Positions 1-6,775 of a DNA stretch of 18,794 bases are shown here, piece by piece. The notes under the pieces were generated by a model that saw nothing but the letters and a program-made list of their open reading frames with translations, had not been told where the DNA came from and did no database searches. The first letter of the stretch is position 1; each line of letters starts with the position of its first letter. The translations under genes were made by a program, and so were the position numbers. Where the stretch lies: NCBI GenBank assembly GCA_905204225.1, contig CAJKZK010000022.1, forward strand, positions 1-18,794. Direction: 5' to 3'. This stretch comes from an uncultured Bacillota bacterium (GTDB taxonomy: Bacteria > Bacillota_I > Bacilli_A > RFN20 > CAG-449).

Positions 1-378
1 AACATTTAAATTTAATAATTCATTAAGCAAAACAATTGGCCTAAAAGGATATTTTTTGGTCAAATAAGCAATCTTTTCATCAACATTGGCTAATAAATCA
101 ATTTCTTTTATTTCTTCTAATAACAAAGCTTCTTTAGCAAAAGTAAAAGCTGATATTATATTTTTATCAGCTTTAAATGCTAAAGAGAATCTATTAACTA
201 AATCATAACACCTATTTAATTTCTCTTTTCTAATTTCTTTTCGTTTTATATAAAAAAAATAAAATAATAAATTAACAATAAATAAAAATAATACACTAAA
301 AAAAGCATACACATTTAAAACTAAAATTATAAATTCAATAAAACACAAACTTATACAAAATAAATATATCTTTTTCAA
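1..378 (-). CDS. Partial membrane protein, possibly TadB/TadC-type (T2SS F domain)
   Basis: This is the first 126 codons of a gene that runs off the left edge, so the C-terminus is missing. It opens with TTG at 378-376, seven bases after a perfect AGGAGG (391-386); no ATG fits, and the frame stays open to base 1. Residues 3-43 are almost entirely hydrophobic and read as two closely spaced membrane helices, followed by a basic stretch (KRKEIRKEK, about 45-53) and an amphipathic helical region (about 57-125). Two N-terminal helices, a basic loop and then an alpha-helical cytoplasmic domain beginning 'LVNRFSLAFKADKNIISAF' resemble Tad-pilus or type II secretion F proteins. That resemblance is loose and from memory, and a generic membrane protein is equally possible. 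The gene lies last in a coupled minus-strand cluster: the stop codon of the preceding gene is part of its Shine-Dalgarno sequence. Confidence 0.6.
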   Translation of the reverse strand, partial: MKKIYLFCISLCFIEFIILVLNVYAFFSVLFLFIVNLLFYFFYIKRKEIRKEKLNRCYDLVNRFSLAFKADKNIISAFTFAKEALLLEEIKEIDLLANVDEKIAYLTKKYPFRPIVLLNELLNLNV

Positions 379-389
379 ATCAAAACCTC

Positions 390-695
390 CTAATACTTAA
401 TACTAAAACTAAAATAATAATATTTAATTATTTTTCGATATTTAATTTTTAAATTTATTTGATATTTTTCAAAGCCATAATAAGCATATAATTCTTTAAT
501 ATAATATTGATTATCTTCTTTAATTTGCATTTCAAAATAACAAATAAATTCTTCTTCATTTACTTTATATTCATTATCAAAATATAAAGAAGAGACTAAA
601 GCATTATAACCATATTCATAAAATGAAATTTGATAATTAAAATTTGAAGGATAATACAAAGATAAAAAAATAATTATTAAACAAATTATTTTCAT
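390..695 (-). CDS. Small exported or membrane-anchored protein, unknown function
   Basis: This gene encodes 101 residues that I do not recognise. Residues 1-15 (MKIICLIIIFLSLYY) form a short hydrophobic signal or anchor after a single lysine. The rest is rich in Tyr, Lys, Ile and Asn with alternating polar and aromatic residues (for example 'YQINLKIKYRKIIKYYYF' near the C-terminus), which suggests beta strands outside the membrane. Start and upstream stop overlap as ATGA (695-692), so it should be translated by coupling to the gene before it. Its own TAG stop (392-390) lies inside the AGGAGG of the next gene. If that neighbour is a Tad-type F protein, this could be a minor pseudopilin; this is inference from context only. 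Confidence 0.6.
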   Translation of the reverse strand: MKIICLIIIFLSLYYPSNFNYQISFYEYGYNALVSSLYFDNEYKVNEEEFICYFEMQIKEDNQYYIKELYAYYGFEKYQINLKIKYRKIIKYYYFSFSIKY

Positions 696-1468
696 AAAAC
701 TTTTCTTTCTATATCATAATTGTTATCTTCATCAACAATATCAATACTTATAATATTTTTACTAGAAAAATATACATTTCTAACAATATATAAATAATAT
801 TTTTCTAAGCAAAAATACATCTTAATAACTAGCTTATTTTTATTATAATTTTTTGGCAAATAAATATTTTCATTAATTTCATTATTATAACTATTTAATT
901 CATTATCTAATTTAAAAATATAACCTTTATAAAATTCATTATAATAACTTTTATAAAACCCTTTTTCTATTTCAATTAATAAATAGATATCTTTAATTAA
1001 ATGTTTATTATCAAGTTGATAATTAAATAATTCTTTAATTTTAATTTTATTATTTACTTCATAATCTATTTCTTTATCAATTATAAAATTATTATTTTTA
1101 TTATTTAAAACAATTAAATCATCAACAGAATAAAAAAAATAATCTAAATAAATATTATTTTCTTTATTTAAATCAACATTATAATTAATATTTTTATAAT
1201 AAATATTACTATAAAATTTATTATCTAAATAAATTTCTATTTTATGATCGTATAATAAATTATCTTTATTAAAAAAATAAACTTTATCATTTAACTTATA
1301 CTCAATTTCTTCATTGTTTATTTTAAGAATAATCTTATTAAAATTATAATTGTATATTTTAAAATAACAATTATAATTATCTAAAGAAAAATCAAACGTT
1401 AAACGATTGTAAGTTAATAAATTAATTAAAAAACAACAATTGAGAAATAAAATATTTATTCTCATCAT
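692..1468 (-). CDS. Asn/Lys/Tyr-rich exported protein, unknown function
   Basis: This gene encodes 258 residues with no family I recognise. The N-terminus (MMRINILFLNCCFLINLL) is a short hydrophobic segment that could be a signal peptide; the two adjacent cysteines are not followed by a clear lipobox. The remainder has no membrane helix and is dominated by Asn, Lys, Ile, Tyr, Asp and Leu with many beta-prone stretches, as in secreted or surface proteins of very AT-rich bacteria. The first ATG (1468-1466) overlaps the TGA of the upstream gene, and a second ATG follows at once. The TGA stop overlaps the next start in the same way. G+C here falls to roughly 10-15% in places, lower than in the housekeeping genes to the right, which suggests low constraint or a different history. 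Confidence 0.6.
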   Translation of the reverse strand: MMRINILFLNCCFLINLLTYNRLTFDFSLDNYNCYFKIYNYNFNKIILKINNEEIEYKLNDKVYFFNKDNLLYDHKIEIYLDNKFYSNIYYKNINYNVDLNKENNIYLDYFFYSVDDLIVLNNKNNNFIIDKEIDYEVNNKIKIKELFNYQLDNKHLIKDIYLLIEIEKGFYKSYYNEFYKGYIFKLDNELNSYNNEINENIYLPKNYNKNKLVIKMYFCLEKYYLYIVRNVYFSSKNIISIDIVDEDNNYDIERKVL

Positions 1469-1848
1469 TTAAGCAAACCATAAAAATTATTTATTGCTTT
1501 GTTTTTTAAACGATAATAAGTAGAGCGATTATATCTTTCCATCCACCAAAATTTATCTTCATTAAAGAAAAATTCTTTCCATATTAATTCTTTTTGATTA
1601 ACAGGTAGTGAAGCTAAAATAAAATTAATTCTTAAGATTTCTCTTTCTTCATCTGATAATGTATTTTCACTGCTAAATTTCCAAAAAGAATTATATGATG
1701 AGCCTGAATCAAATAATAAACCTTCTTGATTAAAACTATTACCTGACTTAATTTGATGACAAATCAATAATTTATAACGATTTACCACTTCTTTAATTCT
1801 TTCTTCTTGAATTTTTTTTAAATTCTTTGTCTCTTTCTTTTCCATCAT
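1465..1848 (-). CDS. Small HTH-like protein, possibly MG284/MPN403-type
   Basis: This gene encodes 127 residues if it starts at the ATG at 1848-1846, nine bases after AGGAG. An upstream in-frame ATG at 1887 would add 13 residues but has no ribosome binding site and would include the AGGAG as coding sequence. A basic, charged N-terminus (about 1-35) leads to a middle segment containing 'LSDEEREILRINFILASLP' and a C-terminus with 'WWMERYNRSTYYRLKNKA'. The last motif reads like the recognition helix of a sigma-region-4 or ArpU-like helix-turn-helix, and recalls the small MG284/MPN403 family of Mollicutes; that family name is from memory and uncertain. It is the first gene of the coupled cluster running to the left edge and may regulate it. 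Confidence 0.6.
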   Translation of the reverse strand: MMEKKETKNLKKIQEERIKEVVNRYKLLICHQIKSGNSFNQEGLLFDSGSSYNSFWKFSSENTLSDEEREILRINFILASLPVNQKELIWKEFFFNEDKFWWMERYNRSTYYRLKNKAINNFYGLLK

Positions 1849-1908
1849 TCGTTTGTTACTCCTATCAATAAGAAAAAAATACTGCACTATTAATAATAGC
1901 GATTATAT

Positions 1909-1937
1909 TTTATAAGAAAAAGGATTATTTTTAACAA
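1909..1937 (-). promoter_or_regulatory. Promoter of the left-edge cluster
   Basis: On the minus strand, TTGTTA (1937-1932) is separated by 17 bases from TATAAA (1914-1909). Transcription would start near 1902, giving a leader of about 50 bases with the AGGAG site before the ATG at 1848. A shifted -10, TATAAT at 1907-1902, is also present but with 24-base spacing. Confidence 0.5.
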
Positions 1938-1943
1938 AAAGAT

Positions 1944-1963
1944 AAAAAAAGAGACTTTGTCTC
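1944..1963 (-). terminator. Rho-independent terminator (minus)
   Basis: On the minus strand GAGAC-AAA-GTCTC (1963-1951) is followed directly by seven T (1950-1944). It is the second terminator-like hairpin downstream of the 767-residue membrane protein gene, 188 bases beyond the first, and lies just before the promoter of the next cluster. Confidence 0.65.
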
Positions 1964-2160
1964 AATTTTGATTAATTAAATTTCAAAACAATCTCAAATT
2001 AAATCAAAACATAAAAAAATATAATATAAAAAAATTATTTATATTATTAAATCTAATCTAGAACAAAATCGAAATAAATTCGATAAGAAATAAATCTTTT
2101 TCATAAAATTGACTATTAATAGAATTCTTCAAATTGATATGTAATTTACAATTTCTAAGT
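1964..2160. other. Gene-free AT-rich spacer between two terminators
   Basis: The stretch from 1849 to 2213 has no convincing gene. Besides the promoter and two terminators listed separately, it holds a third minus-strand hairpin, ATCGAA-loop-TTCGAT at 2084-2068 followed by TTTT. A TTGACT on the minus strand (2163-2158) could be a -35 box, but the best -10 about 17 bases on is poor. The only small frame (2104-2039, 21 codons, minus) lacks a ribosome binding site. A short RNA ending at the 1951-1963 terminator is possible but unproven. Confidence 0.3.
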
Positions 2161-2161
2161 C

Positions 2162-2196
2162 AATAAAAAAACTCATAGACAAGCATCTATGAGTTT
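2162..2196 (-). terminator. Rho-independent terminator of the 767-residue protein gene
   Basis: An 11-base perfect stem, AAACTCATAGA (2169-2179) with TCTATGAGTTT (2186-2196), and a 6-base loop are followed on the minus strand by TTTTTTTATT. It begins 18 bases after the stop of the gene at 2214-4517. Confidence 0.85.
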
Positions 2197-2213
2197 ATTA
2201 AATTAATAATCAA

Positions 2214-4517
2214 TTATCTTTTTAAGAAAACTTTACCATTAACAGCAAGGACTGCAACAACTGCATCAGAAGTAATTTCATCACATTCTACTGTAATTGG
2301 TTTATTAAGATTTTCATGAATTTTAACACAAATATTATTAGTGCTTAATGAAATTAAATTTGCTTTCTTTAATGAATCAAGATTAATAACATCATCTTCA
2401 ATTTTATCAAGGACTGTGTCAATATAAACATTTTGAGTTTCACCTTCATTAGGTTCAACTTTATTAATCTTTGGTAATAATTGAACAATTGCATCAATAT
2501 CATCAAAATGATTTGCTTCAAATTTTTCAATATATTCTTTATTGACATTATCTGTCATTTCATCAAGTAAACCAAGTTTTTCAAATATTGCTTCACCATC
2601 AATTTGTAAATCTTTTGTGAAATCAGTTTCTTCATATTTTCTCTTCTTTTTAAGAGGTTTTTCTAAGCAAACTAATTCAATTAATTCAAGAGCACGTTTT
2701 AAAGCACGATCAGATTTGATTTTTAATGTAAATGGAACTTCACTATATTGTTTTTTATCTGCTAATGAGAATTGATGATATTTTGATGTTGGGAATCTTT
2801 CTGCATCATTTGGATCAAGTGGTAAATGTAATCTAAGTGATTTACCAGAAATAGAAACTTTAGCAACTAAACCAGATTTTCTAAATGCTTCATTTCTTCT
2901 AGCAACTTTATTTTTAGTACCATAAGATAATAATAAATTTTTAATTTGTGAATAATATTCTTTTGTTTTGTCTGAAGTAAATTTCATTTTGTTAATGAAT
3001 TTAGTACGTCTAATTACTAATTTATCTGTTGGAACATCAATAATTTCTTCATTATTATTTTCTTCTTCTACAGGTAATTCTTCATCATCAGCTTCTTCTT
3101 CAGCTTCATCAACAGTTTCAACATGTTCACTATCATCAACTTCATTATCTGTTTCTTCAAGAATTTCTTCTGCTAATGGTTCTTCTGTTTCTTCAACTTC
3201 TTCATTTTCTTCAACTGCAGGTAATTCTTCAACCATTGCAAATTGATGTTTCATAACTCTTAAAGTAAATAATACTAAAGCAGCAACCATTGCTACTAAC
3301 CAAATAACTAATTTAACAATTGAATATTCATCAAGTAAAGCAAGGAACATCATTCCACCCATTATTAATGAAATAACGATAACATTATCTAATGCAATAA
3401 CTTTATTAGATGTTAATTTATCTTTAAATAAAGAAACAATACCAATAACTATTAAACTTGCTAATCCAACAAAACCAACTAAAGTAAAGAATGTGTTTGC
3501 TCCAGTAGCAAATGCATTTGATAAGCCTTCAACATCAAGTCTACTTAAGCTTAAGCTAACAAAAGTTGCTATTAATAAAGCAAATGTTATTGAAACATGT
3601 TTAGCTACTGTTATTTCATATAAAGCTAAACGATTTAATTCTTTATTTTCATCATGTTCAGTATTAACTAATAATGCTCTTAATAAAATTGTACCAGCAA
3701 AAGCAATCATTACACCAAACCAAATACAATATTTGAATTGTGGTACTAAAGTTGTAGATAATGCAAAATATAATCCACTAAATAATGAAGCAATTGCTAA
3801 AACAATTAATGTTGCATCAAACCAATTAACTTTTGATTTTTTACGAGCAATTAATGTATAAAGGTTAACAATAAGGAAAATACCACCTGCTACACAACTT
3901 ACAATAGTAACTTTTTGAACTCTATCAGAATTTTTCCAAAATTCAAACATATTACCTAAAGCAACACTTAAATTTGTAAAATGGCATAATAAACCAAATC
4001 CAACACCAACTGCAATTCCAGTTAATACAAGTACTCCTAAAGAATATTTGCTAACAACTGCTACTCTATATTGAGATGTAGAACTTGTAAAATCTGCTTC
4101 TTCAGTTACTTTAACCCATCTAACAATAGTAAGTAAAACAGCAAGTAAGAATAAGCAACCAGTAATGATTATCTTTGTTGTGCCTTCACCAAGACCAATT
4201 GCATAAGTTAAGAACAATGTAAATGCAAATAAATCATAAATAACTAATAATGAATCGGTTTTTTGTAAACTATTCTTAAACATTTTTGTAGCAACTAAAA
4301 TTAAAATAACTACAATTAATGCAAGGCTAACGCCATAGAAAGTATATCTAACAGCACTAGATGTATCTAAGTTAGCTCCTACTTTCATTAAAATATTGCT
4401 TAGTAAATTGAACTTATCCATTAAGAAAGTAAGAAATGCTAAAGCAATGCCTATACTAACTGATAATAATAAATTAGTATGGGTCTTTAATTCTGAAATA
4501 AAATTTGTTTTTTTCAT
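2214..4517 (-). CDS. Twelve-helix membrane protein with acidic linker and uL15-like C-terminus
   Basis: The product has 767 residues. GGAGGGAG lies nine bases before the ATG. About twelve membrane helices fall at roughly 17-34, 58-77, 90-108, 115-133, 158-180, 202-224, 233-254, 263-283, 308-325, 342-363, 375-397 and 402-420. The helix spacing repeats three times (about 12-137, 155-285, 304-423), each unit having a basic cytosolic loop between its second and third helices and ending in Arg. Residues 430-495 form a Glu/Asp-rich linker. Residues 500-620 ('RRTKFINKMKFTSDKTKEYY' onward, with 'GKSLRLHLPLDPND') match a domain I recall from hypothetical proteins of Clostridia. Residues about 708-767 ('INLDSLKKANLIS...KPITVECDEITSDAVVAVLAVNGKV') resemble the C-terminal half of ribosomal protein uL15. 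It is not the ribosomal protein itself, and the function is unknown. It has its own promoter and terminator, so it is a single-gene unit. Confidence 0.85.
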   Translation of the reverse strand: MKKTNFISELKTHTNLLLSVSIGIALAFLTFLMDKFNLLSNILMKVGANLDTSSAVRYTFYGVSLALIVVILILVATKMFKNSLQKTDSLLVIYDLFAFTLFLTYAIGLGEGTTKIIITGCLFLLAVLLTIVRWVKVTEEADFTSSTSQYRVAVVSKYSLGVLVLTGIAVGVGFGLLCHFTNLSVALGNMFEFWKNSDRVQKVTIVSCVAGGIFLIVNLYTLIARKKSKVNWFDATLIVLAIASLFSGLYFALSTTLVPQFKYCIWFGVMIAFAGTILLRALLVNTEHDENKELNRLALYEITVAKHVSITFALLIATFVSLSLSRLDVEGLSNAFATGANTFFTLVGFVGLASLIVIGIVSLFKDKLTSNKVIALDNVIVISLIMGGMMFLALLDEYSIVKLVIWLVAMVAALVLFTLRVMKHQFAMVEELPAVEENEEVEETEEPLAEEILEETDNEVDDSEHVETVDEAEEEADDEELPVEEENNNEEIIDVPTDKLVIRRTKFINKMKFTSDKTKEYYSQIKNLLLSYGTKNKVARRNEAFRKSGLVAKVSISGKSLRLHLPLDPNDAERFPTSKYHQFSLADKKQYSEVPFTLKIKSDRALKRALELIELVCLEKPLKKKRKYEETDFTKDLQIDGEAIFEKLGLLDEMTDNVNKEYIEKFEANHFDDIDAIVQLLPKINKVEPNEGETQNVYIDTVLDKIEDDVINLDSLKKANLISLSTNNICVKIHENLNKPITVECDEITSDAVVAVLAVNGKVFLKR

Positions 4518-4544
4518 ATTAAGGGACTCCCTCCATTTGATTTT

Positions 4545-4573
4545 ATTTTATCTATTAAATAGCGTTTATGCAA
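4545..4573 (-). promoter_or_regulatory. Promoter of the 767-residue membrane protein gene
   Basis: On the minus strand TTGCAT (4573-4568) is 17 bases from TAAAAT (4550-4545), with transcription expected near 4538, about 20 bases before the ATG at 4517 and just ahead of the GGAGGGAG site. Confidence 0.6.
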
Positions 4574-4614
4574 TATTTTATAAATAATTTGATACGTTTT
4601 AAGGTTGTTTTAAG

Positions 4615-4638
4615 AAAAAAAGCATATTCTTTTTGCTT
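4615..4638 (-). terminator. Weak terminator downstream of the U32 pair
   Basis: On the minus strand AAGCA-loop-TGCTT (4638-4620) runs into a short T tract (to 4615). The stem is only five base pairs and lies about 60 bases after the stop of the trhP2-like gene, so the call is tentative. Confidence 0.35.
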
Positions 4639-4700
4639 AAAATATCAAAAATATAGTTAAAATGCAATCATTTTATTATATGACCTATCATAACAATGTT

Positions 4701-5894
4701 TTACTTTTTACGCAGAATATAATATTTTTTTAATGGTTTATCAAATTTAGCAAATAATCCATTTTCAGTTTTATTTGCTAAAACTACATCACCATCTTTA
4801 TCCCATAATTTAATTATTTTAGTGACAAATGGATCTTGATCATAACAAAATACCTCTATTTCATCACCTAATTTTATATCATTTTTTCTTACCAATTCAT
4901 AATAATCTTCTATTTCATCAACAACATATCCTAAATATGATTTATTAACCATTGTAGATTCATTAACATATATTTGATCAAGATAAGAAACACCATTTTT
5001 ATTTAAAAAGCCTTGAGTTAATGGTCTACTTTCAATACTTCTAAGTATTCTTTCAGCGTTTAATAAAAGATCTTCTGTTAATTTATTTTCATAAATTGCA
5101 TCAATGATTTTACGATAAGTTAAACCAACTAACGCTACATAATTAACTGATTTCATTCTTCCTTCAACTTTTAAAGAAGAAACACCTATTTCAATTAAAT
5201 CTTTAACTAATCTAATTCCCATTAAATCTTTAGAAGCGATTTTAAAAATATCATCACTTATTAAATTATTATTTTGATATAATTTATAATCCCATCTACA
5301 AGAATGAGCACATCCTCCTCTATTAGCATCTCTACAAACAAAATAATTGCTTAATGTACATTTACCTGAATATGAAGAACATAATCCACCTTGAATAAAA
5401 ACTTCAAGTTCGCTATTAGTATGTTCTTTTATTTTTTTTATTTCATTTAAAGAACATTCTCTTGCTAATACTACTCTTGTACAACCTAAACTTTCATAAA
5501 ATTTAACATATTCTTCATTAACTGCACTAACTTGAGTAGATACATGACATTCTAATTTTAAATTTAATTTTTTAACTGTTTCAATAATAAATAATGATGA
5601 AACAATAATCGCATCAACATTTATTTTGTCTAATGACAATAAATATTCTTCAATATTATTTAAATCATCACAATGAGGAATAATATTAACAGTTACATAA
5701 ATCTTTTTATTTAAAGCATGAGCAAATTTTACTCCTTCAGCAATATCTTCAATAGTAAAATTAGATGCTTTTGCTCTTAAAGAAAATTTTTTTCCTCCAA
5801 TAAATACAGCATCAGCCCCATATAATAAACTGACTTTTAATCTAGTTAAATCACCAGCTGGCATTAATAATTCTATTTTATTTTCCATAGTCAT
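4701..5894 (-). CDS. trhP2: U32 family protein, tRNA uridine-34 hydroxylation (TrhP2-like)
   Basis: The product has 397 residues, close to B. subtilis YrrO/TrhP2. It begins with the U32 hallmark 'ELLMPAGDLTRLKVSLLYGA' region (8-27) and 'ADAVFIGG' (27-34). The U32 signature region is 'EVFIQGGLCSSYSGKC' (164-179) followed by 'LSNYFVCRDANRGGC'; the usual form is E-x-F-x-x-G-[SA], so the G at position 170 is a variation. Cys172, 179, 187, 195 and 199 are candidate iron-sulfur ligands. Proteins of this family make 5-hydroxyuridine at tRNA position 34 from prephenate in E. coli and B. subtilis, despite the old 'peptidase' label. Residues about 305-397 form the C-terminal beta-rich extension. The start overlaps the end of the upstream U32 gene by 17 bases; ATG at 5888, two codons in, is an equally good start. 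The role is from family knowledge; the substrate here is inferred. Confidence 0.88.
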   Translation of the reverse strand: MTMENKIELLMPAGDLTRLKVSLLYGADAVFIGGKKFSLRAKASNFTIEDIAEGVKFAHALNKKIYVTVNIIPHCDDLNNIEEYLLSLDKINVDAIIVSSLFIIETVKKLNLKLECHVSTQVSAVNEEYVKFYESLGCTRVVLARECSLNEIKKIKEHTNSELEVFIQGGLCSSYSGKCTLSNYFVCRDANRGGCAHSCRWDYKLYQNNNLISDDIFKIASKDLMGIRLVKDLIEIGVSSLKVEGRMKSVNYVALVGLTYRKIIDAIYENKLTEDLLLNAERILRSIESRPLTQGFLNKNGVSYLDQIYVNESTMVNKSYLGYVVDEIEDYYELVRKNDIKLGDEIEVFCYDQDPFVTKIIKLWDKDGDVVLANKTENGLFAKFDKPLKKYYILRKK

Positions 5895-6705
5895 TTACCA
5901 TCTCTTTATACATTAAATATGTACTAAAATTATCATTATTTAAATAATTTCCATTTATAGAATCAAATACCATTTTTTCAATATTATCTAAATTAACAAA
6001 AGATTTATCTATAATAAAATATTCCATACCTTTAGATAAAAATTCATTTAAAACTTGATAAGGGAAAAATATTTCTCCAGCAAAAATATATGTTCCATTA
6101 TTATCTTCAATAATAGGTTGATACATTGGTCTAGTTTTCTCTTTAATAGTTAAATTAATATTATTAAATTCTAAATTATATTGTTTTTTAAATGATGATA
6201 TCATTTTTCTTTTTGAATAATATATTTGAGGATAACCAAAACATAACATTCCTAAATGTAAATTGTTTTTATTATTTAATATTTTATTATAATCATTATA
6301 AGTATTTTCTTTTGATAAAATAAAATGATTTAAGCCTAATTTATGATAAGCAAATAAATCTTGATAACTAACAATTAAGGTTGGTGAATAATAACATAAT
6401 TTATCTAATTGATTTAATTCTTTTCCAATCATAAAAATTGATAAATCTTGAAAAAATATTAAATCACATATAGAAAACAATTCTTTAATTATTAATTTTA
6501 AAGTAGGTAATTCATCTTCAGATATTAATTTATCACATAATAAATAAATATTTTTATTAGTGTTTTTTTTAATATTTAAAACTTTATCAATATCTAATTC
6601 ATATTGACTTCTTGAAGATAATTCTTTTATTGGTATAAGTAAACTATCAATATAAGGATTATTTAAATCACCTAAAGATGTTAATAATAAAACAATATTT
6701 TTCAT
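5878..6705 (-). CDS. trhP1: Short U32 family protein (TrhP1-like), lacks the cysteine cluster
   Basis: The product has 275 residues, shorter than B. subtilis YrrN/TrhP1 (about 309). It lies directly upstream of and overlaps the longer U32 gene, as in the yrrN-yrrO pair, which supports the assignment more than sequence does. 'MLCFGYPQIYYSKRKMISSF' (153-172) corresponds to the U32 signature region, with 'YSKR...S' where the partner has 'YSGKCTLS', so the iron-sulfur cysteines are missing. Only scattered Cys (57, 80, 104, 155) remain. It probably forms a complex with the partner for hydroxylation of tRNA uridine-34, acting as an accessory rather than a catalytic subunit; that is inference. The start ATG has only a weak ribosome binding site (AAGTTGG), and the promoter must lie in the 70 bases after the ABC-exporter terminator, where I find only TAAAAT/TATAGT-like -10 boxes. 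Confidence 0.7.
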   Translation of the reverse strand: MKNIVLLLTSLGDLNNPYIDSLLIPIKELSSRSQYELDIDKVLNIKKNTNKNIYLLCDKLISEDELPTLKLIIKELFSICDLIFFQDLSIFMIGKELNQLDKLCYYSPTLIVSYQDLFAYHKLGLNHFILSKENTYNDYNKILNNKNNLHLGMLCFGYPQIYYSKRKMISSFKKQYNLEFNNINLTIKEKTRPMYQPIIEDNNGTYIFAGEIFFPYQVLNEFLSKGMEYFIIDKSFVNLDNIEKMVFDSINGNYLNNDNFSTYLMYKEMVNDYGK

Positions 6706-6733
6706 ACCAACTTATTTTAAACTATATTAGACA

Positions 6734-6760
6734 TAAAAAAAAGAGAATTATTCATTCTCT
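6734..6760 (-). terminator. Rho-independent terminator of the ABC exporter operon
   Basis: On the minus strand AGAGAAT-loop-ATTCTCT (6760-6742) is followed by eight T. It lies 16 bases after the stop of the gene at 6776-8707 and separates the exporter from the U32 pair. Confidence 0.85.
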
Positions 6761-6775
6761 AATTTTATAATTATT

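Noticed and set aside
692..1467. TGA read as tryptophan (code 4)
   Set aside because: All long genes use TGG for Trp with no internal TGA, and the TGA stops at 694-692 and 1467-1465 sit in ATGA coupling junctions.
1849..1887. 13-residue N-terminal extension of the HTH-like protein
   Set aside because: The only good ribosome binding site is inside it and serves the ATG at 1848.
2039..2104. 21-codon frame on the minus strand in the intergenic gap
   Set aside because: It has no ribosome binding site and its chance length is expected in such AT-rich DNA.
2968..3246. Ser-rich 92-codon frame on the plus strand
   Set aside because: It is the antisense of the Glu/Asp-rich linker of the 767-residue protein; GAA codons read as TTC/TCT on the other strand give artificial Ser runs.
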